DNA of 59,990 nucleotides from Streptomyces echinatus (lineage in GTDB: Bacteria > Actinomycetota > Actinomycetes > Streptomycetales > Streptomycetaceae). The stretch lies in the NCBI RefSeq assembly GCF_014203595.1, contig NZ_JACHJK010000025.1:1-59990 (forward strand), read 5' to 3'. The translations under genes were made by a program, and so were the position numbers. The notes below the pieces were generated by a model. The model saw only the letters and a program-made list of their open reading frames with translations, did no database searches and was not told where the DNA came from. Positions 15,641 to 24,047 of this stretch are shown piece by piece (position 1 is the stretch's first letter; each line of letters opens with the position of its first letter).

Positions 15641-16672
15641 GTGAACGACGAACGTCTCGTCCAGGTCGTACTGCCGGGCATCGTGGCCCCGGAAGGACTG
15701 CAGATCCGGCACTCGGCCCTACCGGAACCCGGCCCGGGACAGATCGTGATCGCCATGGAGGCGACCGGCGTCTCCTTCGCCGAACAGCAGATGCGCCGCG
15801 GGCGCTACTACGACCAGCCGCCGTTCCCGTTCGTGCCCGGCTACGACCTGGTCGGGCGGGTCTTCTCGACCGGCCCGGGAGTCGACCCCGCCCTGGCCGG
15901 ACGGCGCGTGGCCGCGCTGGTCAAGGTCGGCGCCTGGGCCAGCCATGTGCTCGTCGACGCGCAGGACGCGGTCGAGGTCCCGGACGGCGTGACCGCCGCG
16001 CAGGCCGAGACCGTCGTGGTCAACGGCATCACCGCCTGGCAGATGCTGCACCGCACGGCCCGGGTGCGCGCCGGGCAGACGGTACTGGTGCACGGCGCGG
16101 GCGGCGGTGTGGGCTCCGTCCTGGTCCAACTCGCCCTGGCGGCCGGCGTCAACGTCATCGGCACGGCCTCCTCCTGGCACCACGACGCGCTGCGGGAGCT
16201 GGGTGTCACGCCGCTCGACTACCGCGCCGGAGACGTGCCGGCCCGGGTCAGGGAGCTGGCCCCCAGGGGAGTGGACGCCGTCTTCGACCACGTCGGCGGT
16301 CGCAGCGTCATCGACTCCTGGCACCTGCTCGCCCGCGGCGGCACCCTCGTCGCCTACGGCAGCGCCTCCACCCGCGACGACACCGGCTCCAAGCAGTGGC
16401 CCGTACTGAAGATCCTCGCCCGGACCTGGCTCTGGAACACCCTGCCCAACGGCCGCCGCGCCCACTTCTACAACATCTGGGCCGGCCGGGCGCTGAACGA
16501 GGACCGCTTCCGCGCCCGTCTGCGGAGCGATCTCACCGAGGTCTTCGCGGCGGTCGGGCGCGGCGACGTCACCGCCCGTATCGCCGCCCGGCTGCCGCTG
16601 ACCGAGGCCGCCAAGGCCCTGCGCCTGGCGGAGTCCGGCACCGTCGGCGGCAAGATCGTCCTCACTCCCTGA
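15641..16672 (+). CDS. Zinc-free medium-chain dehydrogenase/reductase (quinone oxidoreductase-like)
   Basis: 343 residues, GTG start after GAGAGGAAGG. The catalytic-zinc cysteines of alcohol dehydrogenases are absent. The NADPH-binding motif VLVHGAGGGVGSVLVQLA and the pattern PFVPGYDLVGRV, GGRSVIDSWHLLARGG and a terminal TVGGKIVL place it among quinone oxidoreductase/enoyl-reductase MDR proteins. It would reduce an activated double bond or quinone using NADPH. Expression is probably controlled by the divergent TetR. The next gene lies 46 bp downstream and is likely cotranscribed. Confidence 0.9.
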   Translation: MNDERLVQVVLPGIVAPEGLQIRHSALPEPGPGQIVIAMEATGVSFAEQQMRRGRYYDQPPFPFVPGYDLVGRVFSTGPGVDPALAGRRVAALVKVGAWASHVLVDAQDAVEVPDGVTAAQAETVVVNGITAWQMLHRTARVRAGQTVLVHGAGGGVGSVLVQLALAAGVNVIGTASSWHHDALRELGVTPLDYRAGDVPARVRELAPRGVDAVFDHVGGRSVIDSWHLLARGGTLVAYGSASTRDDTGSKQWPVLKILARTWLWNTLPNGRRAHFYNIWAGRALNEDRFRARLRSDLTEVFAAVGRGDVTARIAARLPLTEAAKALRLAESGTVGGKIVLTP

Positions 16673-16718
16673 CCGGCGCGCTCCCGCACCCGACCGTTCG
16701 CCCCGGAGAGGAATCGCC

Positions 16719-17372
16719 ATGTCCGCCGTACGCAACGCCGGCCTCCGCACCGCCCTGCTGACCGTTCCGCTCGCCGCCGCCCTGCTCGGCACCGCCGTCG
16801 CACCGGCCGGCGCCGCTTCCCGCCCGCCCGTCAAGTCGCTCACCTGCGGCGGGAAGGGCGTCGATCCCCGTGCGCAGGTCCGCCACCGTACCGAGACCCT
16901 GATCCACGCGCCGTTGCGCACCGTCTGGAAGCTGCAGAGCGAGGTGGAGCACTGGCCGACCTGGCAGGCCGCCGTCACGACCGCGGAACGCCTCGACCAC
17001 GGCCCCTTCCGGCAGGGATCGGCGTTCCGGTGGACCACCCCCGTACCGCCCAACCCCACGCCCGCCACCGAGCTGGATATCACCTCGACGGTCGAGCAAC
17101 TGCGCCGCGGCTCCTGCATACGCTGGACCGGGCCCGCGCTGGGCGAGGGACTGCGCATCGACGGCGTCCATGTGTGGAACTTCGTCCCGACCGGGGACGG
17201 CGTCCGTGTGCGCACCGAGGAGACCCACACCGGCCCTCAGGTCGACGCGGACGTTCCCGCCGCGACCGAGATCCTCCGTCAGGGGCTCGAAGCGTGGCTA
17301 CGGGACCTGAAGACCGCCGCCGAGGCCCCGGCCCACGACCGACGCCACCCGGCTCGGGCCGGCCTGCGATGA
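16719..17372 (+). CDS. Exported SRPBCC (START-like) domain protein
   Basis: 217 residues with a Sec-type signal peptide ending near the PAGAAS at about residues 28-33. The mature part has the SRPBCC pattern: strand, then IHAPLRTVWKLQSEVEHWPTW, a central GSAFRW block and a C-terminal helix (ATEILRQGLEAWLRDLKT). Such domains bind hydrophobic ligands. An exported version in an operon with an NADPH reductase under TetR control suggests a role with the same lipophilic compound, though this is inference. Confidence 0.75.
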   Translation: MSAVRNAGLRTALLTVPLAAALLGTAVAPAGAASRPPVKSLTCGGKGVDPRAQVRHRTETLIHAPLRTVWKLQSEVEHWPTWQAAVTTAERLDHGPFRQGSAFRWTTPVPPNPTPATELDITSTVEQLRRGSCIRWTGPALGEGLRIDGVHVWNFVPTGDGVRVRTEETHTGPQVDADVPAATEILRQGLEAWLRDLKTAAEAPAHDRRHPARAGLR

Positions 17373-17388
17373 CCCGCGGGGAAGGACC

Positions 17389-18306
17389 CTAGCGGCCGTG
17401 ATCGGTCCGGGTACCGACACCCGTACCGGCGCCGCCCGGGGCCGCCGGCTTCCGACGCGGTTCGCTGTCGTCGTCCAGCCCCTCCAGGAACCCGGCCAGG
17501 ACGTCGGTGACCTCCTGCAGGGTGCGGGCGCTGAAGAGGACCGGTTGATAGCCGCGGATGTCGTACGTGGTGGTGAGCATGGCGTCGATGTCCAGCGGAC
17601 GTACACGGGCCGCGCCCAGCCGGCTGATCTCCCCGAACGACGACAGCAGGGCCGCGCCGTACGCCTTCGGTGTCCCGCCCTCGTCGAGGACCCCGTACTC
17701 CAGGGTGAACCAGTACACGTCACTGACCATCTGCAGGACGTCCTCGCGCTCGACCCGCATCGCCGCCCGCCCGATCAGGCGGTAGATGTCGGCGAAGGCC
17801 GGTGAGGACAGGTGGATGCCATGGCCGAAGACGTCGTGGATGACGTCGGGTTCCGGGGTGAAGAGCGGCACCGCCGGGTGACGGACGAACTGCACGGCGT
17901 GGAACCAGCCGTCGGCCATCGAGCCCAGGAACCGCTTGTTCTCGACCACTCCCCCGGCCAGGGTGAAATCGAAGTCCGTCAGCTGCCGCAGCTGCGCGCC
18001 GACCTCGGCGTGCTGCGGGATGTGGTCCGCCGGCACGGGGGCGTACTCCCTGGCGTCGAGCGCGGCGCGGCACGCGTGCTCGCCCTGGGCTTCCCACAGG
18101 GCCCGGTGGACGGTGCGCCAGGTCCGCTCCTCGCTCGCGCTGTAGTCCACCAGCGGGGACGGGTCGCCGACCCGGTGGCCGCGGGCGAGCGCGGCGATCG
18201 CCCGTCGCCGCGGCAGGTAGTCCGGATCGCTGAACCCGGGGTGTTCGGGAGCCTCGCCGAGCCGGCCGTCGGCCGTGACGGGCGTTCGCACCTGGATGCC
18301 GCTCAT
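17389..18306 (-). CDS. Phenylalanine 4-monooxygenase family (pterin-dependent aromatic amino acid hydroxylase)
   Basis: 305 residues. The non-heme iron facial triad is visible: His157 and His162 in PEPDVIHDVFGHGIHLSS and Glu203 in VYWFTLEYGVL. The body (DYSASEERTWRTVHRAL, DFDFTLAGGVVENKRFLGSM in part) matches the catalytic core of bacterial PAH, which converts phenylalanine to tyrosine with tetrahydropterin and oxygen. It has no N-terminal regulatory ACT domain. The C-terminal 30 residues are Pro/Gly-rich and not conserved. The start at 18306 is chosen because the frame upstream is not protein-like. It converges with the SRPBCC gene. Confidence 0.9.
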   Translation of the reverse strand: MSGIQVRTPVTADGRLGEAPEHPGFSDPDYLPRRRAIAALARGHRVGDPSPLVDYSASEERTWRTVHRALWEAQGEHACRAALDAREYAPVPADHIPQHAEVGAQLRQLTDFDFTLAGGVVENKRFLGSMADGWFHAVQFVRHPAVPLFTPEPDVIHDVFGHGIHLSSPAFADIYRLIGRAAMRVEREDVLQMVSDVYWFTLEYGVLDEGGTPKAYGAALLSSFGEISRLGAARVRPLDIDAMLTTTYDIRGYQPVLFSARTLQEVTDVLAGFLEGLDDDSEPRRKPAAPGGAGTGVGTRTDHGR

Positions 18307-18710
18307 GAACCGATCATTCCTTCCCGGCCCTGGTCGGTCAGATGGTCGCTGGTGGAAGCGGGGCTGGGGCGCTGGGCGGCGCCGGCCGGGCGGGCCGGTC
18401 CGATGACCGGGCCGCCGCCGGTGGCGCCGGTCGACTCGACCGGGTCGAACGTGAGGCGGACCTTCCAAGGCCAGTGTCCGAGCGGTGCCGCTCGTCGGCC
18501 ACCGGACCGCACCGGCGCACACCGTGGGCGCTCCGCGCGTCACCGTCCGCGTCCGCGTCCGGCGGCAGGCGGGACCCGTGCCGCGCACCCGAGGCACACG
18601 CTCCCGTCCGGCTCCGGCATGATCGGCGGGCCGGACAACACCCCGATGGCAGGGAGGGGCACCTCGACGGGCCTCTCCCGTACCCGCACACACTCAGGGA
18701 GCACGCGACC
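18307..18710. other. Intergenic stretch between divergent genes
   Basis: About 400 bp between the hydroxylase and a small membrane protein gene. Open frames here are Arg/Ala-rich and not convincing. The promoters of both genes should lie here, but I cannot point to clear elements. Confidence 0.35.
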
Positions 18711-19202
18711 ATGGCCGACCCGGACCGCAATTCCCTGGACCGTCGGGCCCAGCGGCCTGAAGAGCGGCGACGGCGGACGCGGCGGCGCCGCGCGGTGCTC
18801 GGGACCGTGGCCGTGGTGCTCGTCGCCGGGGCCGCCTGGCGCCTCAAGTCCGCCCATGACGCCCAGCCGCGGCTCGCCGTCGTCTCCTCCCGCTCGGCAC
18901 TCGTCGGCACGTGGAGAGCGGAGGACGGGCCCGGCCAGGTCGAGTTCACCTCCGACGGACGGTTCTCGGCGGTTTCGCTCACGGTCGACGTCTCCTGGAA
19001 CGGCGAGCTCACCGGCGCGGGAAGCTGGTCGCTCGATCACCGCGGCGGGTCGCTGTCCCTGCGGCCGGACCACCCCCCGACCGGCATGAGTTCGGACGCC
19101 GGCTTCGCGGTCGTCCGCGCCGACGGACAGGTCCGGTTGTGTGTCACCTCCGCTTCGCCAGGGGTGCTGTGCGACGCCCTGCTGCGACGCGTCGCACCCT
19201 GA
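18711..19202 (+). CDS. Small membrane-anchored protein with lipocalin-like C-terminal domain
   Basis: 163 residues: a strongly basic cytoplasmic start (RRRRTRRRRAVLG), one TM segment (about residues 28-44), then an extracellular domain. That domain starts SALVGTWRAEDGPGQVEFTSDGRFS, quoted here in part, which is a pattern seen in small 'lipocalin/calycin-like' and DUF proteins that begin with a GTW element. It contains a pair of late cysteines (LCVTSASPGVLCD). Function unknown. AGGGAG precedes the ATG. Confidence 0.65.
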   Translation: MADPDRNSLDRRAQRPEERRRRTRRRRAVLGTVAVVLVAGAAWRLKSAHDAQPRLAVVSSRSALVGTWRAEDGPGQVEFTSDGRFSAVSLTVDVSWNGELTGAGSWSLDHRGGSLSLRPDHPPTGMSSDAGFAVVRADGQVRLCVTSASPGVLCDALLRRVAP

Positions 19203-19208
19203 GGACCG

Positions 19209-19226
19209 GGGAGGGTTGCGCCTCCC
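19209..19226 (+). terminator. Short hairpin after the membrane protein gene
   Basis: GGGAGG (19209-19214) and CCTCCC (19221-19226) pair around a six-base loop, seven bases after the stop codon. Confidence 0.45.
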
Positions 19227-19369
19227 GACCCGCGGGCGTTATCTGGAAGTACCGGCGGTGAAGCGAGCGCACGGGCCACGGCACAGTCCAAGGGCCTCGC
19301 CTTCGTGTGGCCCCGGCAGCGGCCAGCCCTCGCTGCCGTCTCCCAGCGCTCGACGCGGAGGTGACACAG

Positions 19370-20521
19370 GTGAAAGCCGTTGTCTACGAAAAGCCCTTCA
19401 GCGTCACGGTGAAGGACGTCGACGATCCACAGATCCAGCACCCCAACGACGTACTCGTCAGGGTGACCTCGTCCGCGATCTGCGGTTCGGACCTGCACAT
19501 GTACGAGGGGCGCACGGCGGCCGAGCCGGGCATCGTCTTCGGACACGAGAACCTCGGGGTCATCGAAGAGGTCGGCGACGGTGTGGCCACCCTCTCCGTG
19601 GGCGACCGCGTCGTGATGCCCTTCAACGTCGCATGCGGATTCTGCAAGAACTGCCTCGCCGGAGAGACGGGATTCTGCCTGACGGTCAATCCCGGATTCG
19701 CCGGCGGGGCGTACGGATACGTCGCCATGGGCCCCTACAAGGGCGGCCAGGCGGAGCGGCTGCGGGTGCCCTTCGCCGACTTCAACTGTCTGAAACTGCC
19801 ACCGGGAGAGGAGTTCGAGACCGACTTCGTCCTGCTCGCCGACATCTTCCCGACCGGGTACCACGGCTGCGAGCTCGCCCAGGTCTCGCCCGGCGAGACC
19901 GTGGCCGTCTACGGCGCCGGACCGGTGGGCCTGATGGCCGCCTACTCGGCGCTGGTGCGCGGCGCGGCAAAGGTGTTCTCGGTCGACCGGGTGCCCGAGC
20001 GGCTCGCCAAGGCGGAGGAGATCGGGGCCATCCCCATCGACTTCACCGCGGGTGACCCGGCCGAGCAGATCAAGGAACACATGAAGGGGGAGGGAACCGA
20101 CAAGGGAGTGGACGCCGTCGGATACCAGGCCCAGGCGCACGACACCAGCCACGAGGAACCCGCCATCGTCCTCAACGAGCTGGTCGAGACGGTGCGGGCG
20201 ACCGGCAGGCTCGGCATTCCCGGCCTGTACGTGCCCTCCGACCCGGGCGGCCCCGACGAGCACGCCAAGCACGGCCAGCTCCTGGTCTCGATCGGCAGGA
20301 TGTTCGAGAAGGGCCAGAAGATGGGCACCGGCCAGTGCAACGTCAAGCGGTACAACCGCCAGTTGCGCGATCTGATCATCGCCGGGCGCGCCAGGCCCAG
20401 CTTCGTGGTCTCCCACGAGCTGCCGCTGGAAGACGCTCCGCAGGCGTACGAGAAGTTCGACAAGCGCATCGAGGGGTACACCAAGGTCGTCCTGCACCCC
20501 GGCCACGCCCTCGCCGCGTGA
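19370..20521 (+). CDS. fdhA: Glutathione-independent formaldehyde dehydrogenase-like zinc alcohol dehydrogenase
   Basis: 383 residues. GTG at 19370 follows a near-perfect GGAGGTGA. Catalytic zinc residues are visible as Cys38 (AICGSDLHMYEG), His59 and Glu60 (VFGHENLG), and the structural zinc site has four cysteines, Cys89, Cys92, Cys95 and Cys103 (CGFCKNCLAGETGFC). The NAD site is VAVYGAGPVGLMAAYSAL. The long insertion after the structural zinc and the late NVKRYNRQLRDLI region are typical of glutathione-independent formaldehyde dehydrogenase (FdhA) and relatives that oxidise or dismutate aldehydes with bound NAD. It stands alone with its own terminators. Confidence 0.85.
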   Translation: MKAVVYEKPFSVTVKDVDDPQIQHPNDVLVRVTSSAICGSDLHMYEGRTAAEPGIVFGHENLGVIEEVGDGVATLSVGDRVVMPFNVACGFCKNCLAGETGFCLTVNPGFAGGAYGYVAMGPYKGGQAERLRVPFADFNCLKLPPGEEFETDFVLLADIFPTGYHGCELAQVSPGETVAVYGAGPVGLMAAYSALVRGAAKVFSVDRVPERLAKAEEIGAIPIDFTAGDPAEQIKEHMKGEGTDKGVDAVGYQAQAHDTSHEEPAIVLNELVETVRATGRLGIPGLYVPSDPGGPDEHAKHGQLLVSIGRMFEKGQKMGTGQCNVKRYNRQLRDLIIAGRARPSFVVSHELPLEDAPQAYEKFDKRIEGYTKVVLHPGHALAA

Positions 20522-20560
20522 CACCCCAGCGGCGCCGCGTGCGGTGCCGCCCCGGAGCCG

Positions 20561-20638
20561 GAGCGGGAAGGCGACTTCCCGCTCCCCACCGAAAAGGACC
20601 GGCCCCCCGCTCCCGTCCTGCCCGGAGCGAGGGGCCGG
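20561..20638 (+). terminator. Two successive terminator hairpins after the formaldehyde dehydrogenase gene
   Basis: GAGCGGGAAG (20561-20570) pairs perfectly with CTTCCCGCTC (20575-20584) around a four-base loop. A second stem, CCGGCCCC (20599-20606) with GGGGCCGG (20631-20638), follows. The first is among the best intrinsic hairpins in the window. Confidence 0.75.
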
Positions 20639-20791
20639 CGTCGCTGCCCGTACGCCGTGACGGGGCGGCCATGGACCTGCGTGGCCTGCGGGAGAGGCCG
20701 TGGAGCGGTGTGGCCTGCCGGTGGGTCCGGGGTCGCGGTCGTGCGGTCGTCGGGCAGGGCTGGTACGGGGCGGGTCTGGGACCATGGCTTG

Positions 20792-21397
20792 GTGGACGGG
20801 AATCCGGCTTCCGGCGGGGCCGCACCGGTGGACGCGCTCACCGTGCCGCCCACGCCCCGGACGGCGGTGGCGTGGCTGCCGCCGGACGAGCTGTGGCCGG
20901 CGATCCAGGACATCCGCTGGGAGCACGATCCGCAGGTACGGCGGTGGCCGCCGCATGTGAATCTGCTGTTCGGGTTCGTGCCGGAGGAGGAGTTCGCGCG
21001 GGCCGTACCACTGCTGTGCGCCGGCGCGGCCCGGAGCGGGGCGTTCGCGGCGCGTCTGTCCGGTGTGCGCTCTTTCCGGCACCGGCACTACGCCACGGTG
21101 TGGCTCGATCCGGCCGCGGCGGGATCCGTACCGTGGGCGCGTCTCCACCGGGAGCTGGAGGCCCGGTTCCCTCTCTGCCGGGGGCGGGGCGGGCGCTTCA
21201 CCCCGCATCTGTCGCTCGGCCGCACCCAGGATCCCCAGCGACTGGCCGCCGAGTGTGCCGTCCGGCTCGGGTCGCTGTCGGCGGACGTCGGGGAGGTGGT
21301 CGTGCTCTCCCGGCGCGACGAGGGGCCCATGCGGCCCCGGGCGGTGATCGCCCTGGGCACCGGTGAGGTCCGCCCGCTCCGGGAGTACCCGGGCTGA
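20792..21397 (+). CDS. 2'-5' RNA ligase superfamily (2H phosphoesterase) protein
   Basis: About 201 residues if started at the GTG at 20792; the true start is uncertain (GTG at 20828 is also possible). The two catalytic H-x-[NTS]-x motifs of 2H phosphoesterases are present: PPHVNLLFGF in the first half and FTPHLSLGRT in the second. The flanking HYATVWLDP and VVVLSRRDEGPM blocks fit the fold. These proteins act on 2',3'-cyclic or 2'-5' phosphodiesters of RNA or nucleotides; the bacterial role is rarely known. Confidence 0.8.
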   Translation: MDGNPASGGAAPVDALTVPPTPRTAVAWLPPDELWPAIQDIRWEHDPQVRRWPPHVNLLFGFVPEEEFARAVPLLCAGAARSGAFAARLSGVRSFRHRHYATVWLDPAAAGSVPWARLHRELEARFPLCRGRGGRFTPHLSLGRTQDPQRLAAECAVRLGSLSADVGEVVVLSRRDEGPMRPRAVIALGTGEVRPLREYPG

Positions 21398-21438
21398 CCG
21401 CGGGCCGTTGCCGGGGACGCACGGGCACGGGTGTGGTC

Positions 21439-22398
21439 CTACGGCCGGCGCGGCGCCGCGCGGCCGCGGGCGGACAGCCGTCGGGCGACGCAGGCCGTGA
21501 TGGCCGGGACGACCGTGGTCATCTCCGGTCGCCAGCCCGGTACGGCATTGACCTCGCAGATGCTGTAGGTGTCCCGGGAGGCGAACAACAGGTCGACCCC
21601 GGCGATGTCCAGGCCGAGGACGTCGGCCGCGCGCACCGCCAGTTCCTCCGCCCGCGGATGGCGGCCGCTGCACAGGGCCGCGGAACCGCCCTTGGCGATG
21701 TTGGCGGCGAGGGTGCCGTTGCCGGAGGTGTGCAGCACGGTGCCCACCGGTTCGCCGTCGACGACGACCACGCGCAGGGTGCGGCCGTGCGAATGGGCCA
21801 CGTGCTCCTGGAAGAGGAACGGCGTCTCGCGCGTGAGGCTGCCGGCCACCTCCCGCAGGAGGTGCGGGTCTGGGGCGAGGAAGACCTGCCCGCCCTTGGC
21901 ACCGGCGACCGACTTCACCACGCACGGCGTGTCCAGGCGGGGGCTGCGGACGACGCCCTCCAAGGGGGCGGTGGCGTAGGAGAGGGTGTCGGGCACCGGG
22001 AGTCCGGCCAGGGCGAGTTCCTGCAGCTGCCAGATCTTGTTCCGGGACTTGAGCTGGGCCTCGACCGTGTTGACGAGGGTGCTGCCCATGCGCGTGAGGT
22101 GTCGCAGCAGGGTCACCTCGCGGTCGCTGTGCATGGGGCCGGCCACCTGTCGTACGCACACCACCTCGGGCGCGGGAAGCTCCGCTCCGCCCAGGGTCTG
22201 GAGTGTCAGCCGGCCGCCCTGGACGCCGAAGAGCAGCTCGTCGGTGTGCCAGACCGCGAAGCGGGGGCCATGGGCCTCGGCGAGCGCCGCCGCCAGTTCC
22301 TGCGTGGACCGGCGCGGTACGGCCGGCCGCTGCCGCACCAGCATCCACACATCGGCGGGGGCCGGAACCCCCGGCTGGGCACGGTGCTGATCGACCAC
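21439..22398 (-). CDS. ATP-grasp ligase of the RimK family
   Basis: 319 residues, GTG start after GAGGAG. ATP-grasp elements are in order: NTVEAQLKSRNKIWQLQEL, TPCVVKSVAGAKGGQVFL with the glycine-rich loop, FLFQEHVAHSHGRTLRVVVV, and the magnesium-binding ICEVNAVPGWRPEM. This is a RimK-like pattern, ligating an amino acid or small carboxylate to an amine with ATP. Actinobacterial relatives occur both as stand-alone enzymes and in peptide-ligase gene clusters; no partner peptide gene is seen next to it, although a Tat-exported 117-residue protein lies upstream. Confidence 0.8.
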   Translation of the reverse strand: MVDQHRAQPGVPAPADVWMLVRQRPAVPRRSTQELAAALAEAHGPRFAVWHTDELLFGVQGGRLTLQTLGGAELPAPEVVCVRQVAGPMHSDREVTLLRHLTRMGSTLVNTVEAQLKSRNKIWQLQELALAGLPVPDTLSYATAPLEGVVRSPRLDTPCVVKSVAGAKGGQVFLAPDPHLLREVAGSLTRETPFLFQEHVAHSHGRTLRVVVVDGEPVGTVLHTSGNGTLAANIAKGGSAALCSGRHPRAEELAVRAADVLGLDIAGVDLLFASRDTYSICEVNAVPGWRPEMTTVVPAITACVARRLSARGRAAPRRP

Positions 22399-22564
22399 TC
22401 TGGCTCCTCGCCTCTACGCTGCCCACCACCCGCGGGCCGTCGACGTGGGCCAGTTTCGCAGTACCGTGATCGTGGTGTCACGGGCTGTGGAGCGCGGCGC
22501 GCGGCGGCCGGGCACTGGACGGTGCCGGTGGCCGTGTCCCGTGCGGGGCCGCCGTGCGTCCGGG

Positions 22565-22918
22565 TCAGTTCAGCGGAGCGGGTGCCGGGGTGCCGTAGAA
22601 GGTGACCGGCGGCCAGCCCTTGGAGGCGGCGAAGTCGCTGAGCAGCTCGGCGATCTGCTGCGGGGTGATGGCGCTGGCCGCCGGCGCCTCGGGGTTCCTG
22701 ACGCTGAACTTGATCTCCAGGTCGTAGGGCATGTCCCTGTCGGCGTTCAGCGACGCCCTGCCCTCGAAGAGCGTCCCCTGGGGGAACTCGGCGGCCGTGG
22801 TCCGCGTCTCGGACTGGGCGGCCTGGGCCTGCGGCGCCGAGGCCGTCCCGGCGATCATCGCGCCCGCCGCGGTCGTCCCGGAGTATCCGAGCAGTGATCG
22901 CCTCGAAATCCTGGTCAC
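22565..22918 (-). CDS. Small Tat-exported protein of unknown function
   Basis: 117 residues from GTG at 22918, preceded by GGGGGAAGC. The N-terminus VTRISRRSLLGYSGTTAAG is a twin-arginine signal, with a likely cut after AQA near residue 37. The mature part is about 80 residues: FPQGTLFEGRASLNADRDM, then LEIKFSVRNPEAPAASA and an amphipathic helix ELLSDFAASKGWPPVTFYG. No cysteine or known motif. It may be an exported small binding protein; I do not recognise the family. Confidence 0.65.
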   Translation of the reverse strand: MTRISRRSLLGYSGTTAAGAMIAGTASAPQAQAAQSETRTTAAEFPQGTLFEGRASLNADRDMPYDLEIKFSVRNPEAPAASAITPQQIAELLSDFAASKGWPPVTFYGTPAPAPLN

Positions 22919-23129
22919 GCTTCCCCCATTCTTCACCGGCCGTACGGGTGTCTCCCGTGGCCACCACATGATCGTAAATACATTCGAGGAGGGCCGGAGC
23001 TGAACGAGGACATCCGCTTCCCGGCCGGCCCGTGTGCGCGGAGACCCTTCCCTCCGGCCCGGTCCGGGGTGTTGGGTGAAGGGCTCGAGGTCCGCGGGAC
23101 ACGGCTGCCGGACGTGTGAGGAGGGAAGG

Positions 23130-23345
23130 TTGCGCATCGAGTGGATCTGGCTGCTCCCCATGGGCACCCTGCTTCTCGTGGGCTTCGACTACGGGGGCGT
23201 CGCACGCCTGATGTGGGACATGCAGCCGGCCGCCAGGCACATCGAACGGCTCGGTCGGCTCGGTCCCGTGTGTCTGCGCGTTCTCGCCGCGATCCTGGCG
23301 TTGGCCGCGACCGCGTCACACCTCGTCCGTCCGGCCGGCGGCTGA
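23130..23345 (+). CDS. Small two-TM membrane protein
   Basis: 71 residues from a TTG at 23130 that follows GGAGGGAAGG. Two hydrophobic segments (WIWLLPMGTLLLVGFDYG and VCLRVLAAILALAATASHLV) flank a basic loop. The composition is natural and GC3 is high, but the start codon is unusual and no family is recognised. Confidence 0.45.
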   Translation: MRIEWIWLLPMGTLLLVGFDYGGVARLMWDMQPAARHIERLGRLGPVCLRVLAAILALAATASHLVRPAGG

Positions 23346-23407
23346 GGACCGCCGACCGGCGTCGGAGCAGGGCGTGTCGGACGGGAGCACGGATCGCGGA
23401 CCCTCGT

Positions 23408-23785
23408 TCAGCGTCCGCGGACCGGCAGTGCACGGCCGCTGGTCGCGTCGGTCACGGTCCTCGACCCCAGGGCGGTGTGCAGGACCACGCGGGCCGGGCC
23501 GAACAGGGCCGAGGCCGGGCAGGCGATGTCCGGTCCCGTCCGGGTGGCGATCCGCACGGTGAGGGCGACGGTCGTGGTGCTCTCGGAGGCCTCCAGACGA
23601 GGAGTCATGTCGCACCCGCCCGACTCCACCATGACGGTGAGGGTACGGTCACCGCCGCTGACGCTCACCGGCCGGGTGATCGGCTCCTTCCTCGTGACGG
23701 TCTCCGGTCCGCTCCGCGCTCCCGAACATCCCGTCAGGGCGACCAGGGATGTGACGATCACTGACACAACACGACGGTCAATCAT
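23408..23785 (-). CDS. Small lipoprotein
   Basis: About 125 residues. The start MIDRRVVSVIVTSLVALTGCSG is a lipoprotein signal peptide with an LTGC lipobox, quoted in part. The mature part has two further Cys residues (GGCDM and DIACPA) and a beta-rich pattern (LTVMVESGG, TTVALTVRIATR, ARVVLHTALGSRTV). A GTG four codons upstream (23797) is an alternative start. Function unknown. Confidence 0.65.
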   Translation of the reverse strand: MIDRRVVSVIVTSLVALTGCSGARSGPETVTRKEPITRPVSVSGGDRTLTVMVESGGCDMTPRLEASESTTTVALTVRIATRTGPDIACPASALFGPARVVLHTALGSRTVTDATSGRALPVRGR

Positions 23786-23860
23786 TTGAGTTTTCACAGC
23801 AGATCGACGCCGTCGGGCACCGATTCGTTCATCGCGGATCCGCCGGCGGTCGTACGCCGC

Positions 23861-24037
23861 TCAGCGTGAGTGGTTCGCCAGGGTGAGCAGGAGGTGCGCC
23901 GATTCCGGACGTACATGGTCGGAGTGGGCACCGGCCGGGTTCAGCCGGCCGCCGCGGACGTACACGTCGGAGGCGTCGACGTTGACGAAGCGGTGGTCGA
24001 GCGCGGAGAACGGGTACGGCTCGTCGGGCCGTGGGCG
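23861..24037 (-). pseudogene. Orphan C-terminal fragment, family not recognised
   Basis: Reading leftward from about 24010, a frame runs DEPYPFSALDHRFVNVD, then DVYVRGGRLNPAGAHSDHV and ends ANHSR with TGA at 23863-23861. The first thirty codons nearly all end in G or C, so this was a real reading frame. No start codon exists: upstream it runs into the end of the alpha/beta hydrolase gene in an Arg/Pro-rich frame. It is probably the tail of a gene truncated by the rearrangement that brought in the hydrolase. Confidence 0.45.
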
Positions 24038-24047
24038 GGGTCGTCGG

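Noticed and set aside
19037..22429. An 1130-codon minus-strand frame
   Set aside because: Shadow across the formaldehyde dehydrogenase and RNA-ligase genes, both of which have clear motifs on the plus strand.
21439..22918. ATP-grasp ligase plus small Tat protein as a graspetide (microviridin-type) cluster
   Set aside because: The small protein is Tat-exported with no acidic-Thr core repeats, and the ligase is RimK-like; no export or peptidase gene is adjacent.
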